From positions 6,572,001 to 6,636,000 of the forward strand of contig NZ_CP068595.1 of the NCBI RefSeq assembly GCF_016772475.1: a stretch of 64,000 nucleotides of DNA, in the 5' to 3' direction. Under the pieces are notes generated by a model. The model saw only the letters and a program-made list of their open reading frames with translations, made no database searches and was not told the origin of the DNA. Origin of the DNA: Paenibacillus sonchi. Its GTDB lineage: Bacteria; Bacillota; Bacilli; Paenibacillales; Paenibacillaceae. Shown here in pieces: positions 8,071 through 17,208 of this stretch. Each line of letters opens with the position of its first letter. Position 1 is the stretch's first letter. Both the position numbers and the translations under genes were made by a program.

Positions 8071-9533
8071 TCAGGCCGATGCTCTTTTGGCCCGCTTTGT
8101 CTTTTTGATCGAAAACAGCCGCCAGCCTGTCAGCAGCGCCGATACAAGGCAAATGGCCGATGAGGTCATGAACACGACATGCATGCCGGAGAGGAAAACA
8201 TCCGGACGGCCGGGGATCAGATCGGTTACCCGGTAGCCGGCCTTGCTGCTCATTACATTGAACAGAATGGAGGTGGCAATCGTGATGCCGACAACCATCC
8301 CCACATTGCGGACCAGCGAGTTGACGCTGCCCGCTGAGCCCAGCTGGGTCCGCGGGACGGTAGACATTATCAGCGAGTTATTCGGCGACTGGAACAGCCC
8401 GCTGCCGATCCCCAGCATGGCAATCCAGACGCCCACCAGTGCGACGGCACTTCCATCATGCAGACGGGCCAAACCAAATTGTGCGATTACCATGACAATC
8501 AACCCGGCGAAGGTAAGGAATTCCGAGCCGATTTTATCGGACAATGCCCCGCTCAGCGGAGCGACAATGACCATGGAAATCGGGAACAGCATAAGCAAAA
8601 AGCCTGCATAGAACGGTGACAGGTTCAGCATGTTCTGCGCATAAAACGGAGCGATAATGTTAAAGCAGAAATTCGCTACGAATACCAGAAATGCGCATAG
8701 TATGCTGAGCGAAAATAACGGGTTCTTGAATAGGGACAGCTGCAATAGCGGCTGGCTCCGGCGCAGCTCTACAATAAGAAAGACAATAAAAGCTGCGGCT
8801 GCGGCGGCCAGCGCCGAGATAATCCGGCTATCCCCATACCCCACCTGCTGTCCGAGGAGCATGCCGGCAAACAAGGTGACGATAAATATTGCGAACAGCA
8901 GGCTGCCGGGAAGGTCAATCTTGGCTTTTACCCGGATCAGATCCTTGGGCAGTACCTTCCACCCCAGCACGATGGCGATCAGACCTATCGGAACGTTCAC
9001 CCAGAATATATATTCCCACCCCAATGTCGAAACGATGATTCCCCCAGGCTGGGTCCGGCTATACTTCCAAGAGATACGAAGGTACCGATCAGCCCCAGTG
9101 CCTTGCCCCGTTCAGTGGCCGGAAAAATATCCGTGACAATTCCCTGGCTGTTGGCCATGGTCATCGAAGCGCCGATCGCCTGAATCACCCGCGAAGCAAT
9201 CAGCAGCGGCAGGCTTGCACTCAAACCGCAGAGCAGGGAGCCGAGGATGAAGATCACCGTGCCGATTTTAAAAATCCGGATCTTGCCGGCGATATCCCCA
9301 AGTTTTCCAAAGAACAGCACGGCAGAGCAAATCGCCATCAAATAGCCTGTCGTGACCCACTCCACCTGCGCCATCGGTAAATGGAGCTGCTTCACCAGCA
9401 CCGGCAAGGCAATATTCACAATGCTTCCGTCGAGCGTGGACATAAACGTGAACAGGTTCAGCACAATCAGAATCAGCCAGCGTTTCTTCTGAACGGCCGC
9501 GTCCTCCTGATAAGTTGCAGTCATCGTACTCAT
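8071..9533 (-). pseudogene. DHA2-family multidrug MFS transporter, interrupted by a 1-base frameshift
   Basis: Two frames make up one 14-helix drug:H+ antiporter of about 487 residues. The N-terminal piece (9533-8997) carries the DHA2 signature around TLDGSIVNIALPVL and the motif-C-like SLGSIAGPSLG. The remainder (to 8071) begins at GWEYIFWVNVPIG. The break is in a C5 run at 9041-9045: one extra G on the coding strand would give SLGGIIVSTLGWEYIF, exactly the family sequence. As given, the protein is truncated after about 178 residues. A MarR gene is divergent, and two palindromes between them suggest drug-responsive repression. It is probably intact in the organism if the homopolymer is miscounted. 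Confidence 0.82.
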
Positions 9534-9566
9534 AATTAAATAACACCTCTTATACCTTCAGATATA

Positions 9567-9626
9567 GTTGCGTCCGCAACAAACTTAGCTTCCCTAGTGT
9601 ATCGCAATTCAGTTGCGCACGCAACT
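9567..9626. promoter_or_regulatory. Twin MarR-type operators in the divergent promoter region
   Basis: Two near-identical palindromes occur: GTTGCGTCCGCAAC (9567-9580) and AGTTGCGCACGCAACT (9611-9626). Their centres are 45 bp apart. They lie between the divergent MFS and MarR starts, as expected for a repressor controlling both genes. Confidence 0.8.
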
Positions 9627-9697
9627 ATTTTACTGTACTATTTTAAATTATAAGAAAGCAGCCTGCTGGCCGCAGGATTTTAACCAAAGAGGTGTAC

Positions 9698-10132
9698 ATG
9701 TTGAATTCAAATAGAGAACCCATCGGGAAGCTGGTCTCCCAGCTCCATCGCCAGAATCAAAAGTATCTGGTCAAAGAACTGTTGCCCTACGGTATCGGCA
9801 GCGGCGGACAGCACATCTTTTTGAAGCTGATTGTGAACCATCCCGGCATTACGCAGGATCAAATGACCAACGAAATGAAATTCGATAAAGCCACCACCGC
9901 CCGCTCCGTGAAAAAGCTGGAGGAAGCCGGTTATATTGAGCGGAGAACCGATCCCAAGGACCGCCGCTCTTCCCTGCTGTATCCGACCCCCAAGGCGGTT
10001 ACGTTCGCTCCTGTCCTCCAGTCGATCCTGACAGATTTGGACCGCAAGCTTACCCTCGATTTAGGCGAGGAAGAGGTTGACCAGCTCATTGCTTTGCTTC
10101 ATAAGGTCAACAAAAATTCGGCAAATCTATGA
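9698..10132 (+). CDS. MarR-family transcriptional regulator
   Basis: A winged-helix regulator of about 144 residues. The recognition helix and wing are visible as ITQDQMTNEMKFDKATTARSVKKLEEAGYIERR followed by DPKDRRSSL, the classic MarR wing. The ATG at 9698 follows AGAGGTGT; a GTG two codons earlier is closer to the site and less likely. It is divergent from a multidrug MFS pump, with two palindromes between, so it most likely represses the pump and itself until it binds a drug-like ligand. Confidence 0.9.
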   Translation: MLNSNREPIGKLVSQLHRQNQKYLVKELLPYGIGSGGQHIFLKLIVNHPGITQDQMTNEMKFDKATTARSVKKLEEAGYIERRTDPKDRRSSLLYPTPKAVTFAPVLQSILTDLDRKLTLDLGEEEVDQLIALLHKVNKNSANL

Positions 10133-10290
10133 ATAGGTCACTGTGAAGCGGGCTGCTCAAGCACAGCTGTATCATAAGCAAATGGCCCCGGCTGGGTGCC
10201 CGGCTACTGATGAGATTTGCTTTGCCCAATATCCCAAAACAGGTTAAAATGTAAGACAATATGAAAGGCTTTCAGAAAGGAGACTTGATC

Positions 10291-10797
10291 TTGTCCATTG
10301 CAAATGTAAAAGAACATTTCCGGCGTGTGGGGCGGGAGCAGGACATCCTGGAATTTGCCGCATCAAGCGCTACTGTAGAGATGGCAGCCGCAACCATTGG
10401 GGTCATTCCGGCCCGGATTGCCAAAACGCTCTCCTTCCGGGGAACGGAAGAGTCTGCCATTCTCGTTGTAGCCGCCGGAGATGCCAAGGTGGATAACAAG
10501 AAATTCAGGGAGAGCTTTGGCCTCAAAGCAAGAATGCTCAGCCCGGAAGAGGTTCTGGAACAGACCGGACACGAAATCGGAGGGGTGTGCCCTTTTGGAC
10601 TCGCCCGTGATTTGGAGGTCTATCTGGATGTGTCCATGAAAAGATTCGAGACTCTGTTTCCAGCCTGCGGCAGCACCAATTCCGCGATCGAGCTGAACTG
10701 TGATGAACTGGCCGTCTACTCGGGTGCCCAGGATTGGGTCGATGTCTGCAAAGGCTGGAATGAGCGACCGGAACCCGGGGAAGGATCAGCCCATTGA
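10291..10797 (+). CDS. YbaK/EbsC-type aminoacyl-tRNA deacylase
   Basis: A 168-residue protein of the YbaK/ProX editing family, which hydrolyses mischarged aminoacyl-tRNA. The family core is visible as KTLSFRG...ILVVAAGDAKVDNKKFRESFG and the GGVCPFGL motif. The frame extends to an ATG at 10261, but the TTG at 10291 is preferred: AAAGGAG is 8 nt upstream and the mature family start is SIANVKEHF. The stop overlaps the TTG start of the following MFS gene (ATTGA), so both are translated as a coupled pair. Confidence 0.88.
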   Translation: MSIANVKEHFRRVGREQDILEFAASSATVEMAAATIGVIPARIAKTLSFRGTEESAILVVAAGDAKVDNKKFRESFGLKARMLSPEEVLEQTGHEIGGVCPFGLARDLEVYLDVSMKRFETLFPACGSTNSAIELNCDELAVYSGAQDWVDVCKGWNERPEPGEGSAH

Positions 10798-12032
10798 AGC
10801 CTACTGTGGACAAAAGCCAACCGCCGCCGCCGCATAAAGAGCGTTTCCCGCTGTCCTTGCTCTGCCTGACTTTGGGCGCTTTTGCAATCGGCATGACCGA
10901 GTTCATCATCATGGGGCTTTTGCCCAACGTTGCCAGAGATCTAGGGGTGAGTATTCCGCAGGCCGGACAGCTCATTACGAGCTACGCCCTCGGTGTTGCC
11001 ATCGGTGCGCCTGTGCTTACGATCTTCACTCACCGCCTGCCCCAGAAAAAACTGCTCATGATCCTCATGTGCATTTTCATCTTCGGGAACGCTGTGTCGG
11101 TGATTGCGCCTACCTATACGCTGCTGATTCTGGCCCGAATCCTTACGGCCTTTGCACACGGAACTTTCCTCGGAGTGGGGACGATTATCGCAGCCCGGCT
11201 GGTGCGGCCCGAGAAGCGGGCAGGCGCTGTATCCATCGTGCTTGCCGGCCTTACTGTCGCCAATATTATCGGTGTGCCCTTCGGGACCTTTATTGGCCAG
11301 CAGCTTGGTTGGAGAGCTTCATTTGGAGCAATCACTGTGCTTGGCGTCGTGTCCTTGTTCGGAATCATCCGGTTCATACCGGTCATTGTTCAGGAACAAA
11401 CAGCCAATCTCACGGAACAGGTACGCGGACTGCTTAATCCGAAGGTGCTGCTGATACTTCTGACGGGGGCCTTGGGCTGCGCAAGCCTGTTCTCCTTATT
11501 TACCTATATCACCCCGATGCTGGAGGAGATCACGGGGTTTGCCGAACACAACGTGACTTGGATTCTGGTGCTCTTTGGAGCGGGGGTAACCTTTGGCAAT
11601 CTGATCGGCGGCAAACTGGCCGACTGGAAGCTGATGCCCTCGCTTATGGTCAACTTTGCCATCCTGGCTATTATGATCTCCCTGTTCTCTTGGACGCTGG
11701 ACAACCCTGTGCTTACTATAATTAACGTCTTCCTGTGGGGTATTGCCGCGTTTGGCATCATGCCCGGCATTCAATTGCGCATCATGAATCTCGCGCATAA
11801 AGCTCCGCTTCTGGCCACCACATCCAGCCATTCTGCGCTGAACCTGGGCAATGCTGCCGGAGCTTACCTCGGCGGAGCGGCCATCACCCAATGGGGCCTT
11901 TCCTCCATTCCCTGGCTAGCCGCCAGCCTGGCTGCCTTGGGTTTGGCCGGTGCCTGGCTCAGCTACCTGTCAACCCGCAGCAGGCAAGCCGCCCTGACCG
12001 CTGGCGATGTCAGCGCCACCTCTTCTTCATAG
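10794..12032 (+). CDS. MFS exporter, AraJ/sugar-efflux type
   Basis: A 412-residue, 12-helix major facilitator. It starts FPLSLLCLTLGAFAIGMTEFIIMGLLPNV, the signature of the AraJ/YdhP-like DHA1 efflux group, and has a conserved central cytoplasmic loop. The TTG start at 10794 overlaps the stop of the deacylase gene. Substrates of this group are varied (sugars, drugs, nucleosides), so the cargo is not predicted. Confidence 0.88.
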   Translation: MKPTVDKSQPPPPHKERFPLSLLCLTLGAFAIGMTEFIIMGLLPNVARDLGVSIPQAGQLITSYALGVAIGAPVLTIFTHRLPQKKLLMILMCIFIFGNAVSVIAPTYTLLILARILTAFAHGTFLGVGTIIAARLVRPEKRAGAVSIVLAGLTVANIIGVPFGTFIGQQLGWRASFGAITVLGVVSLFGIIRFIPVIVQEQTANLTEQVRGLLNPKVLLILLTGALGCASLFSLFTYITPMLEEITGFAEHNVTWILVLFGAGVTFGNLIGGKLADWKLMPSLMVNFAILAIMISLFSWTLDNPVLTIINVFLWGIAAFGIMPGIQLRIMNLAHKAPLLATTSSHSALNLGNAAGAYLGGAAITQWGLSSIPWLAASLAALGLAGAWLSYLSTRSRQAALTAGDVSATSSS

Positions 12033-12143
12033 AGTGCCTTGGCCGATAGCTGCGTCAGCATCACCCTTCTTCTTAAAGGTACATTGGCGCTAGCGATGCC
12101 AACGCTGCCCTTGCATCACAAATGTCGCTGGTGCTGTTCCAAA

Positions 12144-12185
12144 ACACAGGCCGGAGTCCCCTCAAATGAGGACTCCGGCCTGTGT
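12144..12185 (-). terminator. Strong hairpin terminator between convergent genes
   Basis: A perfect 16-bp stem ACACAGGCCGGAGTCC (12144-12159) pairs with 12170-12185. A TTTT run follows on the minus strand, so it chiefly serves the solute-binding protein gene ending at 12243. Confidence 0.85.
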
Positions 12186-12242
12186 GCGTGTTCAGTGCAG
12201 GAAGTGCGGCTGCGCAACGCCCCTGCATCTCCAAGTTCCCGC

Positions 12243-13940
12243 TTATTCACCTCCCTGCTTATCCTCGTCCCTGATGTTCACAGCCTTCGCTACCTCTTGG
12301 GTGATGGCATCTCCGCCCAGGCTCCTCCACTTGGCTGCAAAGACGTCAAAATCGCTGAGCGGTGAATCGCCGACAATAATGTTCAGGAAGGTCTCGCTCT
12401 CCAGCTTCTGCAGCTCGGGCCAATTGCTCCGCATATGCAGTGTGCTTCCGTAAAAAACACTGCGCACTCTTTCTATAGCTGTTGTGGATAACACAGAAAC
12501 CCCGTATTTGTAGGCATTGGCCGCTTTCCAGCCCTCCAGATTTTTTTTGGGCTGCTCCTCATCGGCAAGCCAGAGATCATACAGCAAATGAGTGTCCGGG
12601 TCCAGAGAATCGGGGTCGATCTTGCCGTGGAGCGCCTGCTGCATATCCGCATAATGCTTCTCAATCGCATCTGCATAATCAATCAGCAGATCAAAGGGAT
12701 AATACGCCCTCGGCTGGATGCCGGTCTGCGCCGAAAAATCATCCAGGCTTCGGACCGCCTCCAGGTTCGGATCTCTTCGCCGTTCCAGCCGGGTGAACAC
12801 ATTCAGCAGCTTCACCACAGCTTCGGGATGCTCATAGCCTTTGCGGACGACAAGATAGCGGTCGGTGACCGGAGCCATATGAGTTACGAATTTGCCTGAA
12901 GCATCAAGCGGGGCGGCATAGGCCCTCCATTCCGCCCTGGTGTCCAGAGCAACCGCCTCTGACAGCGGATAATAGGGCATCCACCACGGGCCGAAGAACA
13001 TCCCCGCTTTGCCGGAAATAATCGGCTCCTGCGTTTCCTTATACAGGGCAAAGTCCGGATCAATCAACCCCCGCTTATACCAGTCGGCCAGCTTGCCCAG
13101 CGCCTCTTTGGTCTCCGGGGTGATTGAGCCATAGACAACATTGCCCCGGCTGTCCCTGATCCAATTGGTAGGGAACGCATGTAATGCGCTGAACAAGGTG
13201 TCCAAGCCGTTGACATGAGGCTTTGTGCCGTACACGATATTGTTGTATGCGCTAAGGCCAACGGTATCCCGCTTCCCGTTGCCATCCGGGTCTTGCTCGA
13301 TAAACGCCTTGGCGATAGCTTCAATATCCTCGAAGCTGCGCGGAGCCGGAAGCTCCACCCGGTCCAGCCAATCCTGGCGGACCCACAGCAGGGACGGCGA
13401 ATCCGCATGGATCGCCACGTTGGGCAGGCCGTAGAGCCTGCCGTTCCGCATTGCATCCCCAAGCGCTTCGCCTTGGGTCGAATCATACATATCTTTGATT
13501 AGCTCAGACCCGTAATCCTTGTAGGTTTCGGTGAGATCGGTAATCATGTCGCTGTCGATCAATTTTTGAAGCTGGTCCCTGTCCACAACCATCGCATCCG
13601 GGAGATCGTTGCTGTCAATCGCCAGCTGCGCTTTTTGCGTAAACGGTTCTTCCCCTTTCGCTTCCCAGGAATGAATGACCTTGATATTCGTCAGACTCTC
13701 CAAATAGCGGGAAATGGGATTATTGTCATTGCTGTCTCCCGTATTGAGCCGGGAATCGGGCACTTTGAAGCCGATCCGCATCACTACCGGCTCTTCATAT
13801 CTCCCGTAAGCAGCAGATTCCGCCATAATTGCCCGAATGTCTGCACTCCCTGAGCCTGCTGCCGGGGCATTGCCCTCCCGGCAGGCCGCAAGGCAGAGCA
13901 GCGCCACAGCAGGAAGAACATATCTGACGGTTCTGTTCAC
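12243..13940 (-). CDS. Extracellular solute-binding lipoprotein of a sugar ABC system
   Basis: A 565-residue secreted lipoprotein. The signal peptide ends in lipobox LAAC with C20 as the lipid-modified residue. The body is a type-1 periplasmic-binding fold typical of CUT1 oligosaccharide receptors of Paenibacillus and Bacillus (LplA-like). It starts at GTG, overlapping the stop of the response-regulator gene by 4 bp. It is therefore made together with the two-component pair and may present ligand to the sensor kinase or to the permeases encoded upstream at 19170-21037. A second binding lipoprotein (17209-19068) lies in the same cluster. Confidence 0.88.
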   Translation of the reverse strand: MNRTVRYVLPAVALLCLAACREGNAPAAGSGSADIRAIMAESAAYGRYEEPVVMRIGFKVPDSRLNTGDSNDNNPISRYLESLTNIKVIHSWEAKGEEPFTQKAQLAIDSNDLPDAMVVDRDQLQKLIDSDMITDLTETYKDYGSELIKDMYDSTQGEALGDAMRNGRLYGLPNVAIHADSPSLLWVRQDWLDRVELPAPRSFEDIEAIAKAFIEQDPDGNGKRDTVGLSAYNNIVYGTKPHVNGLDTLFSALHAFPTNWIRDSRGNVVYGSITPETKEALGKLADWYKRGLIDPDFALYKETQEPIISGKAGMFFGPWWMPYYPLSEAVALDTRAEWRAYAAPLDASGKFVTHMAPVTDRYLVVRKGYEHPEAVVKLLNVFTRLERRRDPNLEAVRSLDDFSAQTGIQPRAYYPFDLLIDYADAIEKHYADMQQALHGKIDPDSLDPDTHLLYDLWLADEEQPKKNLEGWKAANAYKYGVSVLSTTAIERVRSVFYGSTLHMRSNWPELQKLESETFLNIIVGDSPLSDFDVFAAKWRSLGGDAITQEVAKAVNIRDEDKQGGE

Positions 13941-15334
13941 CGCTTCATCCCCTCTGCACGGTATTCGCTTGGCAGCTTGCCGACATGTTCACGGAACAGC
14001 CTGCTGAAATAGCGGTCATCCTCAAAGCCTGATCTGCCGGCGATTTCGCCTATCGGATAATAAGTTTCCAGCAGCAGTGTCTTGGCCAGCTCCAGCCGCA
14101 TCCCCCTCAGGCGCTCGCCGAAGGTTTCACCGGCAAAACGGGCGAAGCACTGGCTGAAGTAGCCGCGGCTCATGTTGATCTCGGCGGCGACATCGCCCTG
14201 GTTGATCTTGTCTCCGGCATGGGCCTTCATGAAGCGGACCGCACGGATCAGGCAGAATACCACCTCCTTGCTTAGCCCCAGCTCAAGCATCCGCTGCTGG
14301 ACACACCCGGAGAACTGCCGCAGCCAGCTTTTCCAATGGCACCAGTTCAGGTTCCCGGCAGCGGAGGCTTCCAGCTGCGCCGCTTCTTCAGCCTTCAAGA
14401 GAAGCCCGCTCCAGTCATGGAGCAGCAAATGGCTGAAGGCCGAAATCTGTTCCTGCGCAGGCTGCCGCTGCTGCACCCCGGAGGCAAAACCTTCCCAAGC
14501 CTCCCGGTCCAGTGTCCATCGCAGATTCTGCGCCTCTGACAGCATATCTTCTCCTGCGGAAAGCCGCTCTCCGGCTATTCGTTTCAGCTCGCCAAACTCC
14601 AGCCTGGCCGGGTCCTCCGCCCCGCAGTAATAAAACAGCGCATGCCGGACAGCCTTGCCCAGCACTTCCTCTACCTCCTGAAGCAACTGATTCTTCAGTC
14701 CGCTCACCAGCGCCGCCTGCCAGCCTGCGCCCAGCACCGTTTTGAGTTCCCGGCAGGTTTCTTTGTCCGGAACCCGGCTGAGCAGCGGAGACATCCACAT
14801 GTTCTGAAACGCGAGCAGCGGATTATTTTTCGTTACCGATAGCCGGAACAACTCTTCTTCATGGCTGTCCGGCAGCTGCGGAAGATAGAGCAGCGCCGCA
14901 TCAGCAGCCATCACCCTGCCTTCTCCCCGCGCCAGCAATTCCCGGGTGCTGTCTTCCCATTTTACCCGCTCGACCAGGCGGCGGATGGTCTCATCGGCGT
15001 TCTCCACCTCCAGCAGTGTTTTGACAATATAATCAACCGCTCCCAGACGCAGCGCCTCCTGCACATAATCAAACTCATGATGGCAGGTCAGCACGACGCA
15101 GCGGACGGCCGGATATCGCTGGCGGACCTGCCGGATTAGCTCGAAACCGGACATGCCGGGCATCGTCAGATCCACAAACAGCAGGTCTGCTTCCTGCTCC
15201 CGGAGGAGCGTAAGCGCCGCGTTGCCGTCACCCGCCTCGCCGACGATAACCACTCCGAAGGACGACCAGTCAATCAGCGAGATGAAGCCTTTGCGCACCA
15301 GACGCTCGTCATCGACTACAACAGCTTTAATCAT
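13937..15334 (-). CDS. AraC-type response regulator (YesN-like)
   Basis: A 465-residue regulator with an N-terminal receiver (D8/D9 acidic pair, phospho-acceptor D55 in LLFVDLTMPG, lysine in VDYIVKT). A long middle segment follows, and the last ~100 residues form an AraC double helix-turn-helix (INQGDVAAEINMSRGYFSQCF and IGEIAGRSGFEDDRYFSRLF). The start follows GGAGG at 6 nt. It overlaps the kinase gene by 8 bp and the downstream binding-protein gene by 4 bp. It is predicted to activate the sugar-uptake genes of the same cluster. Confidence 0.92.
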   Translation of the reverse strand: MIKAVVVDDERLVRKGFISLIDWSSFGVVIVGEAGDGNAALTLLREQEADLLFVDLTMPGMSGFELIRQVRQRYPAVRCVVLTCHHEFDYVQEALRLGAVDYIVKTLLEVENADETIRRLVERVKWEDSTRELLARGEGRVMAADAALLYLPQLPDSHEEELFRLSVTKNNPLLAFQNMWMSPLLSRVPDKETCRELKTVLGAGWQAALVSGLKNQLLQEVEEVLGKAVRHALFYYCGAEDPARLEFGELKRIAGERLSAGEDMLSEAQNLRWTLDREAWEGFASGVQQRQPAQEQISAFSHLLLHDWSGLLLKAEEAAQLEASAAGNLNWCHWKSWLRQFSGCVQQRMLELGLSKEVVFCLIRAVRFMKAHAGDKINQGDVAAEINMSRGYFSQCFARFAGETFGERLRGMRLELAKTLLLETYYPIGEIAGRSGFEDDRYFSRLFREHVGKLPSEYRAEGMKR

Positions 15335-17078
15335 CGAAGTCCTCCTTGCCTTTTATAGGGATGATAATGGATACAGTAGTTCCTTCATTGGCAGCGCTAT
15401 GGATTTGCAGCGTCATCTGCTCTCCGTAATACGTCCTCAGCATACGCATGACATACGAGAATCCGATCCCAAGCCCGCGCCCCGCTACCCCGTCATCTGC
15501 GAGCAGTTCCGCGATTTGGACCTCATCCATGCCGGTTCCGGTATCCCTCACACATAGCTGCACTTCCCCGGGGCCATAAGCCGTAATAATCACATCCACC
15601 CTGCCGTTGTCGCTAAGACCATGATAAATCGAGTTTTCCACCAGCGGCTGCAGCAGGAACCGGGGAACAGCTGCGTCCAGCACCGTCTCATCCGCCTGCA
15701 CGTTGAACTCAAATTCATAGTCATAGCGGATGCGCTGCAGCTCCATATAATTGCGTATCGCTTCAATTTCCTCGCCAATCGTAACAATAATGCTCTGCTT
15801 GCCGAGGTTATAATGGAGCACCTTCACCAGCAGCGTGACCAGCTTGTCGATTTCCTTCTGGCCGTTCAGCCGGGCCAGCCATTGTACCGTATTCAGTGTG
15901 TTATGCAGAAAATGGGGGTTGATCTGACTGAGCAGCTTCTCGATTTCGAACTGGCTTTTCTGCTTCTCATTGCGGGCTACAGCCAGAATCAGCTCATTGA
16001 CCTGATCCTTCATCTGCTGAAAGTTCATCAGCACGAAGTCGAACTCTGCAACGTTCGTAAAAGCTACCGGAGCCGTTACATTCTCCGCCATCCGGATAAT
16101 TTCGAGGTTCACCTTGCGCAAGGGGCCGTAGATCCTTTTCCAGATCAGCCAGGCCAGCACTCCGGCAAACAGCAGGGTCGAGAGGGCGAGCAAAATCATT
16201 TTGTAGAACCAGGAAGAGATTTCACTGCTAAATACCGATTTCTTCACTGCGGCCACAAGCTTCCAGCCCTGCGGACTCTCGTAGCGGAACAGATGATAGC
16301 CATCCAGCACCTCATGGGCAGGGCCCGTGCTTGCCCGGGCTGCTTCGACAACAGATGCAGGCAATTCGCCGTCGATCACATGAATATCCGTGTTATTCTG
16401 GTTGACCAGCAGATGATTTACCTGCATCCCGTAAGCCTGCGGATTGAAGATTTTGCGCAGCAGGCTGTAATTCGTCTCCAGATAGATGTACAGCTCATGC
16501 CGGCCGTTCACACGGACGATCCGCCGCTCCGAAAAAACAACATTGTCGCCAACCGCGTACATCGTCCCGTGCGGCCCGTAATAATCAGCCCCGTTGTAGC
16601 GCATAAAGGACGGGAGTCTGCCGGGATCGAAATCCCGCCGGGTACTCATATTGGTGAACAGAACAGGGTCATCGCTGCCTGGCATAATATAAGCCGTCAA
16701 GCCGATGTAAGGATTGGTGAAGTTGACGAGATTGATCTTCTGGTTGATGGAATTCATGATCTGGGATTTGCGGTAAATCTGTTTCTCCTCCAGAAAAGAA
16801 GACATCTCTTCCACGATTTGACCATCCAGCGCAAACTGCTTGGAGGCAAAATCCAGATTATCGATGGTATTCTCCAGGATCAGCGCCTCTTGCTGCAGGC
16901 CTGCACTGATGCCGCTGCCGATTTTGCCGGAAAGAATGGAATAAATCGAAGTATAGGATACTATTCCGACTATAAGCAGCGGCAGCAGCGTCCCGACGAG
17001 CAGATAAATCACCAGTGTCGTCCGCAGCGACTGGCCTGCCGGAGCCTGCCGGCGCGCTTTCCTTTTGAGTATCCGCAC
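15327..17078 (-). CDS. YesM-type sensor histidine kinase
   Basis: A 583-residue membrane kinase with an N-terminal membrane helix (about 24-45), a ~240-residue extracellular dCache-like sensor, a second membrane helix near 290-310 and a HAMP region. A His_kinase domain follows with INPHFLHNTLNTVQWLARLN, in which the histidine is the phosphorylation site. The C-terminal ATPase region carries VENSIYHGL (N box) and DTGTGM plus GRGLGIGFSYVMRML (G boxes). It starts at a GTG. It pairs with the AraC-type regulator immediately downstream. Extracellular carbohydrate or a loaded binding protein is the probable signal. Confidence 0.92.
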   Translation of the reverse strand: MRILKRKARRQAPAGQSLRTTLVIYLLVGTLLPLLIVGIVSYTSIYSILSGKIGSGISAGLQQEALILENTIDNLDFASKQFALDGQIVEEMSSFLEEKQIYRKSQIMNSINQKINLVNFTNPYIGLTAYIMPGSDDPVLFTNMSTRRDFDPGRLPSFMRYNGADYYGPHGTMYAVGDNVVFSERRIVRVNGRHELYIYLETNYSLLRKIFNPQAYGMQVNHLLVNQNNTDIHVIDGELPASVVEAARASTGPAHEVLDGYHLFRYESPQGWKLVAAVKKSVFSSEISSWFYKMILLALSTLLFAGVLAWLIWKRIYGPLRKVNLEIIRMAENVTAPVAFTNVAEFDFVLMNFQQMKDQVNELILAVARNEKQKSQFEIEKLLSQINPHFLHNTLNTVQWLARLNGQKEIDKLVTLLVKVLHYNLGKQSIIVTIGEEIEAIRNYMELQRIRYDYEFEFNVQADETVLDAAVPRFLLQPLVENSIYHGLSDNGRVDVIITAYGPGEVQLCVRDTGTGMDEVQIAELLADDGVAGRGLGIGFSYVMRMLRTYYGEQMTLQIHSAANEGTTVSIIIPIKGKEDFDD

Positions 17079-17097
17079 TAGTTTCTTCTACCCCCAA

Positions 17098-17111
17098 TGA
17101 AAGCGTTTTAC
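17098..17111. promoter_or_regulatory. Possible catabolite-responsive element upstream of the kinase
   Basis: TGAAAGCGTTTTAC matches 12 of 14 positions of the Gram-positive cre consensus. It lies about 20 bp upstream of the kinase start, where CcpA binding would repress the gene. Confidence 0.4.
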
Positions 17112-17208
17112 TAAGTACTCCAAGAATACCAGATTTATCTTGCTTCGAACAGAATAAGGCAGAGCAGCTTCCTCACCGCCCTGCCTTGCTTCTATTTGCC
17201 GGAGTGGC

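Noticed and set aside
15621..17081. A 486-codon plus-strand frame opposite the YesM-type kinase
   Set aside because: It is fully antisense to a complete histidine kinase with all motifs, and its composition (His/Gln/Leu-rich) is that of a shadow frame.
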